Of a stretch of 41,588 nt of DNA, positions 1 to 7,037 are shown piece by piece. Every line of letters begins with the position of its first letter. The stretch's first letter is position 1. The notes under the pieces were generated by a model. That model was not told the origin of the DNA. It ran no database searches and saw only the letters and a list, made by a program, of their open reading frames with translations. Location of the stretch: positions 1 through 41,588 of the IMG/VR virus record IMGVR_UViG_3300044960_000659, one strand, 5' to 3'. This DNA is from a virus. A program made the position numbers and the translations under genes.

Positions 1-29
1 CGAAGCACACGCGCGCGCTGATGCCGTTC

Positions 30-332
30 CGCCGGGGTGCGAACCCACCCCGGCGCTACGTGACCGTCACGAACCCATAGGATCAAGCGGAATCTGTACA
101 TCCGCCGTTCCCTTCGTTCAGTGCCGCTAGGTACAGCCCTAGCGGCACAACCTGTACAGCCGTCACGTGACGGCTCATACATGCCTAACAGTCGCGGTTG
201 TTAGGCATGTATGAGCCGGTAGGCGCATGCCTACCGGCTGAACTAGGGCAATAAAGTGCCGGTAGGCTAGTGCCTACCGGCTGAACTGAACCGGGTACGG
301 CGCTAGGTGCGACCGTACTTTCGGTTCAGTTC
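30..332. repeat. Left hairpin array (eight perfect inverted repeats)
   Basis: No gene is seen in the first 302 bases. Instead there are back-to-back inverted repeats: 30-39/46-55, 59-64/66-71, 121-131/138-148 (GTGCCGCTAGG), a 16-base palindrome at 159-174, 172-189/200-217 (18-base arms), 214-224/229-239 and 258-267/272-281 (two copies of a GCCGGTAGGC stem with 4-base loops), and 284-294/322-332, which overlaps the stop of the Ala-rich gene. The arms are perfect. Apart from the two GCCGGTAGGC copies the stems differ in sequence, so this is neither a CRISPR nor a simple repeat. None has a clear T-tract. The function is unknown; structured RNA, a protein-binding region or an end/packaging region are all possible. 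Confidence 0.85.
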
Positions 333-1067
333 GTCCAACCGGGACTGTTCCCGGTTGGACAGTCCGCCCGGGGTGCGAGCGGCTCTGCGCATCAGTTCCT
401 GCCGTTCCCGGCGCTCTGCGCGCCGGGACTCAACATCGCGGATGCGGCGATCCGCCGCGTCCGCAATCGCGGACGCGGCGCGTTCCGCCGCGTCCGGGGG
501 GAGTTCGTCCGTCAATGCGATAATCATCGCTTGACGGACATCGCCGTCCCGGACGGCTGCGGCGGCGTTCGCAATCGCGGCGGCTGCACGCCCGGCGCGC
601 GCCGCGTCACGGACGTTACGGACGATTGTTCTGCCGGCATCGGCGGATGCCGTCAGTGCGATCCGCAACGATTGCATCGTTGCGGGATCAGCGGTCCCGG
701 CGATGCGGCGCGCTAGCGCCGCCGCCGGGTCGCGGGCGACGATCGCTTCGGTCAAGATCGCGCTGACCCGCGATCGGGTCAGCCAGGCACCGGACTGATC
801 CGCCGGCACCGGCGCGCCGTCCGCGCCGGTCAACACAACCCCCAATCCGAGACTCTTGAGTGCGGCGGCGGCGCGGTTGCCCGCCGCCGCCGCCGCCGTC
901 AGGGCATCCGCCGTGTCCGCCGGCAGTTCGCCGCCGGATACGGTCAATAGCGCGGACGCGACCATACCCGCCGCCGCGTCCGCGTTCAGTTGTTCGATGA
1001 ACGCGGTTTCACCCGCCGCGTTCAAGGCATCCATCCGGTTCATCCGCCGCGTTCTGCTAGCAGTCAT
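303..1067 (-). CDS. Ala-rich helical protein of unknown function
   Basis: This 254-residue protein is very rich in Ala and Arg, with almost no Cys or aromatics, and is predicted to be mostly helical. The C-terminal ~50 residues are strongly charged (RRAERRERQELMRRAA). I do not recognise a family. The ATG at 1067 is chosen over an ATG 12 codons upstream because AAGGGATG lies at ribosome-binding distance before it and TGCTAGCA repeats flank it. A consensus-like promoter sits about 100 bases upstream, so the gene is a separate leftward unit beyond the replication operon's terminator. The coding DNA itself contains strong hairpins, for example 453-464/469-480 and 663-672/676-685. A spurious ORF in GC-rich DNA cannot be ruled out, but promoter plus ribosome site favour a real gene. 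Confidence 0.6.
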   Translation of the reverse strand: MTASRTRRMNRMDALNAAGETAFIEQLNADAAAGMVASALLTVSGGELPADTADALTAAAAAGNRAAAALKSLGLGVVLTGADGAPVPADQSGAWLTRSRVSAILTEAIVARDPAAALARRIAGTADPATMQSLRIALTASADAGRTIVRNVRDAARAGRAAAAIANAAAAVRDGDVRQAMIIALTDELPPDAAERAASAIADAADRRIRDVESRRAERRERQELMRRAARTPGGLSNREQSRLDELNRKYGRT

Positions 1068-1074
1068 GCTAGCA
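1055..1074. repeat. Paired TGCTAGCA palindromes at the start codon
   Basis: Two copies of the 8-base palindrome TGCTAGCA (1055-1062 and 1067-1074) are separated by GTCA and cover the start codon of the Ala-rich gene. They could form a hairpin masking the start, or be an operator. No regulator is identified. Confidence 0.5.
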
Positions 1075-1173
1075 CCATCCCTTCGTCTAGCGCCGGGGTA
1101 CACGTTCCCCGCGTTGCGCCCCGGCGCGTCCCCACAACGCGGTATGTCCGCCCTGTTAGGGCGTTGTGCCCAT

Positions 1174-1202
1174 AGTGTAGGCGCGGTTGCCCGTCACGTC
1201 AA
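1174..1202 (-). promoter_or_regulatory. Sigma-70-like promoter for the Ala-rich gene
   Basis: On the minus strand TTGACG (1202-1197) is followed after exactly 17 bases by TACACT (1179-1174). Transcription would begin near 1167, leaving a ~100-base leader that includes a small GCCCT/AGGGC hairpin before the ATG at 1067. Confidence 0.55.
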
Positions 1203-1516
1203 GGGTGTGTGTGTATGCCCGCCGCCGCCGCCGCCCTCTTCCCGGCATGCGCCCGGCCGCATGCATGCGCCCGTCCCGCCGGTACAGCCAGTCGGGGTGG
1301 GGAGCGCGTCGGCAGCCGCAGGCTCGCCGTCGCAGGCGGCTCCTGACCCCACCCCCATACCTAATTCCGCTCCGGTTCCGACTCCTACCACCGGAGTCCC
1401 ACCACTGCCCATACCCATCCCCAACCACCAGAACCAGCGTACATACGCGGCTTTTTGCCAGCACCGCCATGCCATCCCGAGCTTCCAGCTCGTATGTCCT
1501 GCCTGCTTCCGTCAGC
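1203..1516. other. Non-coding C-rich stretch
   Basis: Between the Ala-rich gene's promoter and the operon terminator I see no convincing gene. The plus strand is C-rich and the short ORFs here have low-complexity Pro/Arg/Gly translations without ribosome sites. Small hairpins (such as ACTCC/GGAGT near 1380-1400) and a GCC-repeat run near 1218 are present. Confidence 0.5.
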
Positions 1517-1564
1517 AAACAAAAAATGGCCAGCAGGCCTCCGTTGCCGGAAAACCTGCTGGCC
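1517..1564 (-). terminator. Intrinsic terminator of the leftward operon
   Basis: A perfect 10-base stem GGCCAGCAGG (1528-1537) / CCTGCTGGCC (1555-1564) with a 17-base loop is followed on the minus strand by a run of six T and then GTTTG. It lies ~130 bases downstream of the last small paralog and is the most convincing end of the replication transcript. Confidence 0.8.
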
Positions 1565-1690
1565 GTTTCATCTGATTCCGCTTCCCCTCAGTTCAGGTGC
1601 AACCACCCGTTACCTAATGCCAAGCTACCACATACCCGTTACTACCACTACAGCTTGATTGGGGAGCTATATGACGTATGCTGCGATCTT

Positions 1691-1909
1691 TCAGATCGTA
1701 TGCTCTTCGTCATTCACGTCGTATGCTACTACAACTGACTGATCTTCTAGCTCTACGCTGTACACCATAACGCTGTTAGGACCTTTTGGATTCTTATCCC
1801 TAACAGAGTACAGGTATGCTGCTAGATTCAATGCCGCATCGTAGTCCTCTCTAAGCTCGTACTCCGTTCGATTGTCGTATTTCATTGCAATGATATGTAC
1901 CACACTCAC
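1691..1909 (-). CDS. Small protein, tandem paralog 3
   Basis: This 72-residue acidic protein starts at a GTG that overlaps the upstream stop (GTGA). Its pattern is an N-terminal hydrophobic strand with a KYD turn, a helix (YDAALNLAAYLY), then a strand ending in VYSVELEDQSVVV. This matches the layout of the two genes before it (MxYLxRWKY, an acidic/aromatic turn, an Ala helix, LxELxL), so all three probably arose by duplication. The function is unknown. Base composition is clearly more AT-rich than the replication genes (about 42% GC in one 60-base line counted by hand), suggesting a separately acquired accessory cluster at the operon's end. Confidence 0.65.
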   Translation of the reverse strand: MSVVHIIAMKYDNRTEYELREDYDAALNLAAYLYSVRDKNPKGPNSVMVYSVELEDQSVVVAYDVNDEEHTI

Positions 1910-2127
1910 GTCGTCACCTGGGTTGGGTTATACTTCTCCACAACAACGTCACCGAATTTAGCGTTTTCCAGATCCAGCTCGTACAGAGATACCTCACTAG
2001 CCCTACCTCCATATTTTCCGTAGTCAACAAATTCCTGTATCCGACTAAATGCAGATACTGCGTCTTCGTAGATAAAGTACCGCCACGTCTTTTCTCCTTC
2101 GTATTTCCAACGAATGAGGTAAATCAT
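1906..2127 (-). CDS. Small protein, tandem paralog 2
   Basis: This 73-residue protein begins MIYLIRWKYEG and ends in a LYELDLENAKFGDVVV strand. It is visibly related to the next gene upstream (MVYLLRWKYDE ... LFELELDKSKKI). The ATG overlaps the previous stop as ATGA, and GGGGAGGA precedes it at a good distance. The family is not recognised. A single small alpha/beta domain with exposed aromatic residues would fit a protein-binding or inhibitor role, but that is only a guess. Confidence 0.7.
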   Translation of the reverse strand: MIYLIRWKYEGEKTWRYFIYEDAVSAFSRIQEFVDYGKYGGRASEVSLYELDLENAKFGDVVVEKYNPTQVTT

Positions 2128-2360
2128 CGAGCTGTCCTCCCCGATTCCTCCGGATCGTATGTGTATGTAGTCAGGTTATTGGTCTGAATCTCCACTGCGC
2201 TTATCTTCTTGCTCTTATCCAGTTCTAACTCGAACAACTGCGCAGGACCTCGTTGTACGTTACCATGTAACTTATTTAGAGCCGCCTCACGCGTATGACA
2301 AACTACGTAGTTCCACCACAGGTCGTCTTCATCGTACTTCCACCGAAGTAGGTACACCAT
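2124..2360 (-). CDS. Small protein, tandem paralog 1
   Basis: This 78-residue protein begins MVYLLRWKYDEDDLWWNY. I prefer the ATG at 2360 to the ORF start at 2381 because it aligns with the MIYLIRWKY start of its paralog and has GGAG eight bases before it. The middle is a short helix (REAALNKL) and the end a strand (LFELELDKSK). Together with the two following genes it forms a three-copy tandem family at the distal end of the leftward operon. Function unknown. Confidence 0.7.
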   Translation of the reverse strand: MVYLLRWKYDEDDLWWNYVVCHTREAALNKLHGNVQRGPAQLFELELDKSKKISAVEIQTNNLTTYTYDPEESGRTAR

Positions 2361-2380
2361 ACTCCGTACTCCAGTCATCA

Positions 2381-3013
2381 CTACGCATCGCGCTCAGTTG
2401 TTCCGCCATCGCGGCTCACATCCGCGCCGCAGCAGACACATCTATCTTCCTGTTTCTGCTTCAGCAGTGGAAAGTCTTTTATCGCATGCATCTTGTCCAG
2501 CGGCACCGCGAGCCGCTCCCCGTACCCGAAATTGACTAGCGTCCCGTGTTGGTCGATCACGTCCCGATCGAGCCATCCGGCTACTTCGATCCGGCTGGCG
2601 CATCCGTCCCAGGCCGGGATGCACAACACGCCGTAGGTATCTTTGAACTCGGCTGCGCTTGTCCCGCGCAGCGCGAAGTACGGGCCGGAGAAGCCTTCCG
2701 CAGGTCGCCAGCGCGAATACTTGACGCTGATACTTCTACCATCGCTCAGGACAAGATCTCGCGAACCTCCGTCCCCCGTCGGAGTGATGTCTACCGCCGG
2801 TTTCAGATGCAGGAGGCGGGCGACAGCTGCCTCGGCCATACACCCCAGCAGGTGCGATTCGAAGGTGTCCTTTACCTTTATCCTGTCACTACCGTATGGG
2901 TCGTTCTTGACGAGGAGACGACGATGGGCTAGCAATGCTAGCCCATACATCTCCTCCCCGCTGAATGACGTGACGTAGATGAGCTTGCCGTGTTTGTTGA
3001 ATCTCCAGCTCAT
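2381..3013 (-). CDS. PD-(D/E)XK nuclease-like protein with C-terminal Cys cluster
   Basis: The 210-residue protein has the arrangement of a PD-(D/E)XK nuclease core: E61 in a helix (GCMAEAAVARLL), then D86 (SRDLVL) and K98 (SISVKYSRW). The acidic residue usually two before the lysine is Ser here, so activity is uncertain. Near the C-terminus is CVCC (about residues 192-195), perhaps half of a metal site. GGAGG precedes the ATG. It follows the ribonucleotide reductase gene closely and may act on host DNA or in recombination or packaging. The exact family is not identified. Confidence 0.55.
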   Translation of the reverse strand: MSWRFNKHGKLIYVTSFSGEEMYGLALLAHRRLLVKNDPYGSDRIKVKDTFESHLLGCMAEAAVARLLHLKPAVDITPTGDGGSRDLVLSDGRSISVKYSRWRPAEGFSGPYFALRGTSAAEFKDTYGVLCIPAWDGCASRIEVAGWLDRDVIDQHGTLVNFGYGERLAVPLDKMHAIKDFPLLKQKQEDRCVCCGADVSRDGGTTERDA

Positions 3014-3025
3014 CCGGCCTCCGTT

Positions 3026-5017
3026 CTACAACTCGCAATAGTCACCTTCGCAGTATCTGCTCTCCTGTCCATCTGATCCGAACAACCCGAACCAGTCGAT
3101 ACCTCCGATCTCCGCTTTGCGTCGTCGATACTCGGCCTGGGTCAGGCGTTCATACGGGGGCTGCGCATACCCATGCGCGTCGTCTGAACCAGGGAGGACG
3201 GAGGTGGACTTGATGAGCGGCGCGAAGGTGGCCAGCATATAGCTGAGGTCTTTTGCCTCGTGGGGTTGAAAGGTGATGGTGTTGCTGACCATGTTGTCGG
3301 CCCAGTTCAGTTGCAACATCGCGACAAACGCGAGCTGTTCCCAGGCTGAGACTTCGCGTTGGGGACGGGTGCGGCCGTGGCCATATTCGACTGGGAACTC
3401 GAAGACCAGGGTGCGATCCGGAGCGGTGATGTCCGGCTCATTGGGCACCCCGGCCGCGATCAGCCGCTCGGCTACCGGGGAGTTCGCGTCCACCCGCACC
3501 CGACGCAGCGACCAGCGATCCCACGGGTGATGCATGCCCGGAGATACCCCGGCCAGGAGCGAAACTGTCCCCGAGGGCTTGACGGTGGTGAGCCGTACCG
3601 ATTCGGGGATGCCGAACATCCGCGCATATTTTTGGTTGACTCGTTCGACGATGCGGTAACTGTCGCGCAGGTAACGGATGAGCTGGCTAACGCCGACCAG
3701 GTCCTTCCAATCAGCCAGCCCAGACATACTAACGCCGATGCGATGGTTGCGGCTAACGACAGCGTTTGTGCTGGGGTCATGGCTCGGCATGAGCGACACC
3801 GCCATCGCGTACAAGGTCGCAAGTTCCAACACCTCCGCTAACTCTCTGAAATCGGCGCAACGAGTGGGGAACACCTCTACAAGGCAGCAGAGTTCGTGTG
3901 ACTCCAACGGGATCTCGCTGCATGGGTTGGCCCCGGTCGCCAGGTCTCGCTTCTCTTCGGTGAAGCGGCCGTATCTGGCGATGTTGCGTAGGTTAATAAA
4001 CCCCGGCTCCCCGTTACGCTCGATGCCCGGCACAATGTCCGGCAACCGGACGAACTCGTCATGTTCCTCTAACACGACCGAGTTGTTCGAGAGGAAGCTC
4101 CACCCGTGTACCGGGTCGTTCCGTTCGGGAAACACCTCCGGGTCTTTTGCGTTGATGAAGTCCCGGTCGTCGATCTTGCCCAGGGCAATCTCGGCACTGC
4201 GACGCACATTCCCAGCGACGACACAACGTCCAATCAGGTTCATCACATCCATGACCAGGATCGAGTTGGGCCGTTTGGGGCCGTTGACCTGTGCGTCCAT
4301 GATCTCGACCAGTTTCTCGTGGAGCTGGCGCAACGGCTCCGGCCCGCTGGCCGTACCACCAAAGCCGCGTATCTTCGTCCCCTTGGGACGGATTCGGCTG
4401 TAATCGAAGACGACCCGGGGCTGGTTCGGGTGTTCGTACTGGGCGAGACACCGACGTACCGACTCCACCCACCCCTCACGCGAATCGGGGATGACGTATG
4501 TCTCGGTTACCCCTTCGAGCGGTTGGAAGAAGATCCCTTTGAGGTGGTAGGTGGAAAACCCGATCCCAACCCCCAGCATGAGATGGTCCATGAGCCAGGC
4601 CGCGTCCTTGGAGAGGGTGCGTACCTCCACGTAGCCGCAGTTGTTGAGGGCGGCGTTGCCAATCTCGAATACTTTCTTTGTCCCCATCGCCCAGAGTCCG
4701 CGCCCCGGAGGGAGGAACTGCATGTTGAAGATGGCGTCGGCTGTCCTCACGGCCAGGCTATCCCAGAAGGATTCGTCCCAGGCGATGCCCATGCGCTTCA
4801 GGTGCCAGCGAATGACCGAGAACTCCCCTTCGACGACTCGGACGACCGTCTCCCAGAAGCGCTCGTTGCGTCCGTCCCACCGCTCTCGGCTGTAGGTGCG
4901 GTAGAACATGGCCTCGCTGAAGCTGCCAAACCCCCACGGGACAGGCCTATCGACGAGCTTGGCTACTTTGTTCAGCGGCAGGTGATATCGCCGGTCAATA
5001 TCAACGATATATGGCAT
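3026..5017 (-). CDS. nrdJ: Class II (B12-dependent) ribonucleoside-triphosphate reductase
   Basis: This 663-residue enzyme would reduce ribonucleotides to deoxyribonucleotides using adenosylcobalamin, supplying dNTPs without needing oxygen. It resembles the monomeric Lactobacillus leichmannii RTPR type: N364-P-C366-S-E368 matches the active-site Asn/thiyl-Cys/Glu loop, C127 (LNNCGY) and C377 match the redox pair, and C656/C661 (CEGDYC) match the C-terminal CX4C reductant pair. It is somewhat shorter than the ~740 residues of that enzyme. The ATG overlaps the upstream stop (TAATG). Its place in an operon with thyX and a DNA polymerase shows a phage that makes its own dNTPs. The only real alternative would be another class II subtype. 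Confidence 0.92.
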   Translation of the reverse strand: MPYIVDIDRRYHLPLNKVAKLVDRPVPWGFGSFSEAMFYRTYSRERWDGRNERFWETVVRVVEGEFSVIRWHLKRMGIAWDESFWDSLAVRTADAIFNMQFLPPGRGLWAMGTKKVFEIGNAALNNCGYVEVRTLSKDAAWLMDHLMLGVGIGFSTYHLKGIFFQPLEGVTETYVIPDSREGWVESVRRCLAQYEHPNQPRVVFDYSRIRPKGTKIRGFGGTASGPEPLRQLHEKLVEIMDAQVNGPKRPNSILVMDVMNLIGRCVVAGNVRRSAEIALGKIDDRDFINAKDPEVFPERNDPVHGWSFLSNNSVVLEEHDEFVRLPDIVPGIERNGEPGFINLRNIARYGRFTEEKRDLATGANPCSEIPLESHELCCLVEVFPTRCADFRELAEVLELATLYAMAVSLMPSHDPSTNAVVSRNHRIGVSMSGLADWKDLVGVSQLIRYLRDSYRIVERVNQKYARMFGIPESVRLTTVKPSGTVSLLAGVSPGMHHPWDRWSLRRVRVDANSPVAERLIAAGVPNEPDITAPDRTLVFEFPVEYGHGRTRPQREVSAWEQLAFVAMLQLNWADNMVSNTITFQPHEAKDLSYMLATFAPLIKSTSVLPGSDDAHGYAQPPYERLTQAEYRRRKAEIGGIDWFGLFGSDGQESRYCEGDYCEL

Positions 5018-5289
5018 TACTCCTCCAACACGTTTTCGGCTGTCTTCAATGCATACACCAGGAGTTGCTTGACAAACTCACTCATGATCGGGTCATACAG
5101 CGCCAGTACCTGAAGCATGGACGTGAGAGCAGCGGAAAACGCGAAGTGGAACACCTCTCGCGTTGCGTCTGGATTGACATTGTGGTTCGTGTGTTGAACA
5201 TACCCCTTCTCGTCATAGGCTATTTCGCTGCTATACACCTCCACGCCGTCGTGGATGATCCGTGTGATATATAATCCCTCGGCTGTCAC
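5017..5289 (-). CDS. Hypothetical small protein between DUF5662-like gene and nrdJ
   Basis: This 90-residue protein starts at a GTG overlapping the upstream stop (GTGA) and its own stop overlaps the nrdJ start. The N-terminal half looks like beta strands (LYITRIIHDGVEVYSSEIAY), the C-terminal half like amphipathic helices (MSEFVKQLLVYALKTAENVL). No family is recognised. Tight coupling to nrdJ suggests co-translation, though not necessarily a shared function. Confidence 0.65.
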   Translation of the reverse strand: MTAEGLYITRIIHDGVEVYSSEIAYDEKGYVQHTNHNVNPDATREVFHFAFSAALTSMLQVLALYDPIMSEFVKQLLVYALKTAENVLEE

Positions 5290-5768
5290 GTCGCTTCGTA
5301 CCCTATCAACTCCTCAACAAATCTCCGCGTGTCCGGGTGTAGGTGTATCTTTTTCCTGTTCTTCTTGTACCACCCTATGGGATTCGTTTCCCCTTCATAC
5401 GCCCACCCTGCCCCGTACCAATCAGCGACCATCTCACGCGCATCGTCCTCCGGCATGGCGACGCACACACTTGCGCCTGTATGCAGACCGTATTGTGTGG
5501 GTCCTACAAGCATCCAGTGTTGCCAGTGATGGCGGTTGCGTCGCCAGTGTTTCTCCCAAGCTTTGGCAAATGCCTGCTTCGCGTCCTGAGACGGAGGCGA
5601 CTGCTGTGGGAATGATCTGTTGACGTAGGCCAACCACATGTCCGGGAGAAACTTGTCCCAGTCGTGGAGGACGAGGTTTATCAGCGGCACTCCGTACCGC
5701 CTGCCCCCAATCAACACGCCCAGCTTGTGTTTGATGACAAGCCGCAGGTAGCGTAGATGCCGGATCAT
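5286..5768 (-). CDS. DUF5662-like phage protein
   Basis: The 160-residue product begins MIRHLRYLRLVIKHK and contains LVLHDWDKFLPDMWLAYV and a W/H-rich stretch (KHWRRNRHHWQHWML). This is the pattern of the phage protein family DUF5662, whose members carry conserved His/Asp residues that may bind metal. The longer ORF running upstream to 6230 is the shadow of thyX, so the ATG at 5768, which overlaps the thyX stop as ATGA, is the true start. The role is unknown. The family often lies near phage nucleotide metabolism genes, as here. Confidence 0.75.
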   Translation of the reverse strand: MIRHLRYLRLVIKHKLGVLIGGRRYGVPLINLVLHDWDKFLPDMWLAYVNRSFPQQSPPSQDAKQAFAKAWEKHWRRNRHHWQHWMLVGPTQYGLHTGASVCVAMPEDDAREMVADWYGAGWAYEGETNPIGWYKKNRKKIHLHPDTRRFVEELIGYEAT

Positions 5769-6472
5769 GCGCCCTCTTCTCGTATGAGTTCGTCCATACA
5801 CACGGGGAACGCGCTGCGGGTGATCGCGTCTACCGCCAGCGCGTACTGGCGTATCTCCCACTGCGCGTCGTCGGCCAGGCGCTGGCGTAGGAAGTGGACC
5901 ACCCCCTGGAGGGAGGAGGTCCACCACCAGCGCACATACATGGCGTAGGCAGGGAGGAACAACCGCGCCTGTTCTGGCGCGATGCCCGCCTGGAGCGCCC
6001 ACTGGTACGCCTCCAACCCCTCGCGGATGCGTTCGCTGAGCAGGGCGCTGGCATACGCTGCCGCAGGCCCGTCTAACGCCGCGCCGCTGCCTTGCTTGCG
6101 CGAGGCTGGAGCCGAGCGCCATTCCGAGGGGCAGTAGAAGACCGGCTCCTCGCTGATGTAACGTCTGCTCGACTCGTTCCACGCTTCGAGCGGTTCGGTA
6201 TGGCTGCCGCCGATACGGTATTTCCACCACTGCCGGGCAACCATCAACGGCGCATAGATTTCGAAGGTCAGCACCGCGTGACGGAACGGGGAGGTGTGGT
6301 CGTGTTCGGCCAGGTAGCGCAACAAGCGCCGGTCACGCGGGGCGAGTTCCCCGTCTACGTCACGCGACCCGCGTTTGTCGAATGACACGCGGGCCGCGTT
6401 GACCGGGGTGAGGTCATCCCCCATACACTGGACGAGCAGGACGTACCCGTGGTCGAGTACATCAACGCGCAT
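5765..6472 (-). CDS. thyX: FAD-dependent thymidylate synthase ThyX
   Basis: This 235-residue protein would convert dUMP to dTMP with methylene-tetrahydrofolate, FAD and NADPH. Diagnostic parts are RQWWKYR (80-86), NESSRRY (99-105), and AQWEIRQYA plus FPVC near the end. The normal RHR signature is KYR here, and about seven extra residues separate it from the NExSxRY part, so it is a divergent ThyX. The start at 6472 (MRVDVLDHGY) lies two bases after the previous stop; upstream in-frame residues belong to the neighbouring gene's DNA. It works with the class II reductase in dNTP supply. Confidence 0.88.
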   Translation of the reverse strand: MRVDVLDHGYVLLVQCMGDDLTPVNAARVSFDKRGSRDVDGELAPRDRRLLRYLAEHDHTSPFRHAVLTFEIYAPLMVARQWWKYRIGGSHTEPLEAWNESSRRYISEEPVFYCPSEWRSAPASRKQGSGAALDGPAAAYASALLSERIREGLEAYQWALQAGIAPEQARLFLPAYAMYVRWWWTSSLQGVVHFLRQRLADDAQWEIRQYALAVDAITRSAFPVCMDELIREEGA

Positions 6473-6474
6473 CG

Positions 6475-6792
6475 TTACCCCTTCTTCATACTCTCCTCCT
6501 CGACCTGTGCGAAGAGATCGACGAGCTTGACGAACTGCTCGACATTCCACTCCTCCTGGTCTTCGAAGCGGAGGAAGTTGTAGAGGGACGTGTACACCAG
6601 GAGACGCGGGGAGTACATGCAGAGCATGAGGATGAGACGCAGCGTCTCCACCCCCGAGGCCTTGTCGGCGTAGATCTTGCGCAGGAACATCAACATATCG
6701 AAGATGTCTTGGAAGTTGATGGGGGCGTGGGGAGAGACGCCCTTCCCGAAGGCAGAGGGCGTGTCATTCCCGAAGTCGAGGGTCAGACGCAA
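6475..6792 (-). CDS. Hypothetical 105-residue protein
   Basis: The start appears to be a TTG at 6792 with a strong GGAGGTG five bases upstream, overlapping the previous gene's end by 10 bases. The product is mostly helical with a hydrophobic middle (LRLILMLCMYSPRLLVYTSLYNFL) and an acidic, helical C-terminus. It is not recognised. The hydrophobic stretch contains charged residues and is probably a packed helix rather than a clear membrane span, although a membrane protein such as a holin cannot be excluded given the endolysin two genes upstream. Confidence 0.55.
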   Translation of the reverse strand: MRLTLDFGNDTPSAFGKGVSPHAPINFQDIFDMLMFLRKIYADKASGVETLRLILMLCMYSPRLLVYTSLYNFLRFEDQEEWNVEQFVKLVDLFAQVEEESMKKG

Positions 6793-7037
6793 TCATCCAC
6801 CTCCATCATGTCGATGTCGGTTGTCCACTGCAAGATCCGGGAGATGAGACAGGTACGAAACCCCTCCGACCACTCCTTCAGGTTGTCGTTGTGGATGGCT
6901 TCGGTGAGGTCGTTGAGGATCTCCATCACGTCGGCTAGTACAGCCGACTTCGCCACGAGGATTGCTGCCGCATACCCCTTGATATACCCTTCCTTGAAAT
7001 CCTCATTCGGGGCGATAACAACCTCTCTGGCCCCCAT
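6783..7037 (-). CDS. Hypothetical 84-residue protein
   Basis: The ATG at 7037 overlaps the endolysin stop by one base (TAATG), so the longer reading upstream is rejected. The sequence is an amphipathic helical protein (EGYIKGYAAAILVAKSAVLADVMEILNDL) with an acidic end. It could be a small helical partner or regulator. Its position just behind the endolysin makes a lysis-accessory role possible, but there is no clear transmembrane segment and no family match that I recognise. Confidence 0.6.
   Translation of the reverse strand: MGAREVVIAPNEDFKEGYIKGYAAAILVAKSAVLADVMEILNDLTEAIHNDNLKEWSEGFRTCLISRILQWTTDIDMMEVDDCV

Noticed and set aside
1187-1738. 183-residue plus-strand ORF
   Set aside because: Pro/Arg/Ser-rich low complexity, runs over the terminator and the end of the last small gene, no ribosome site.
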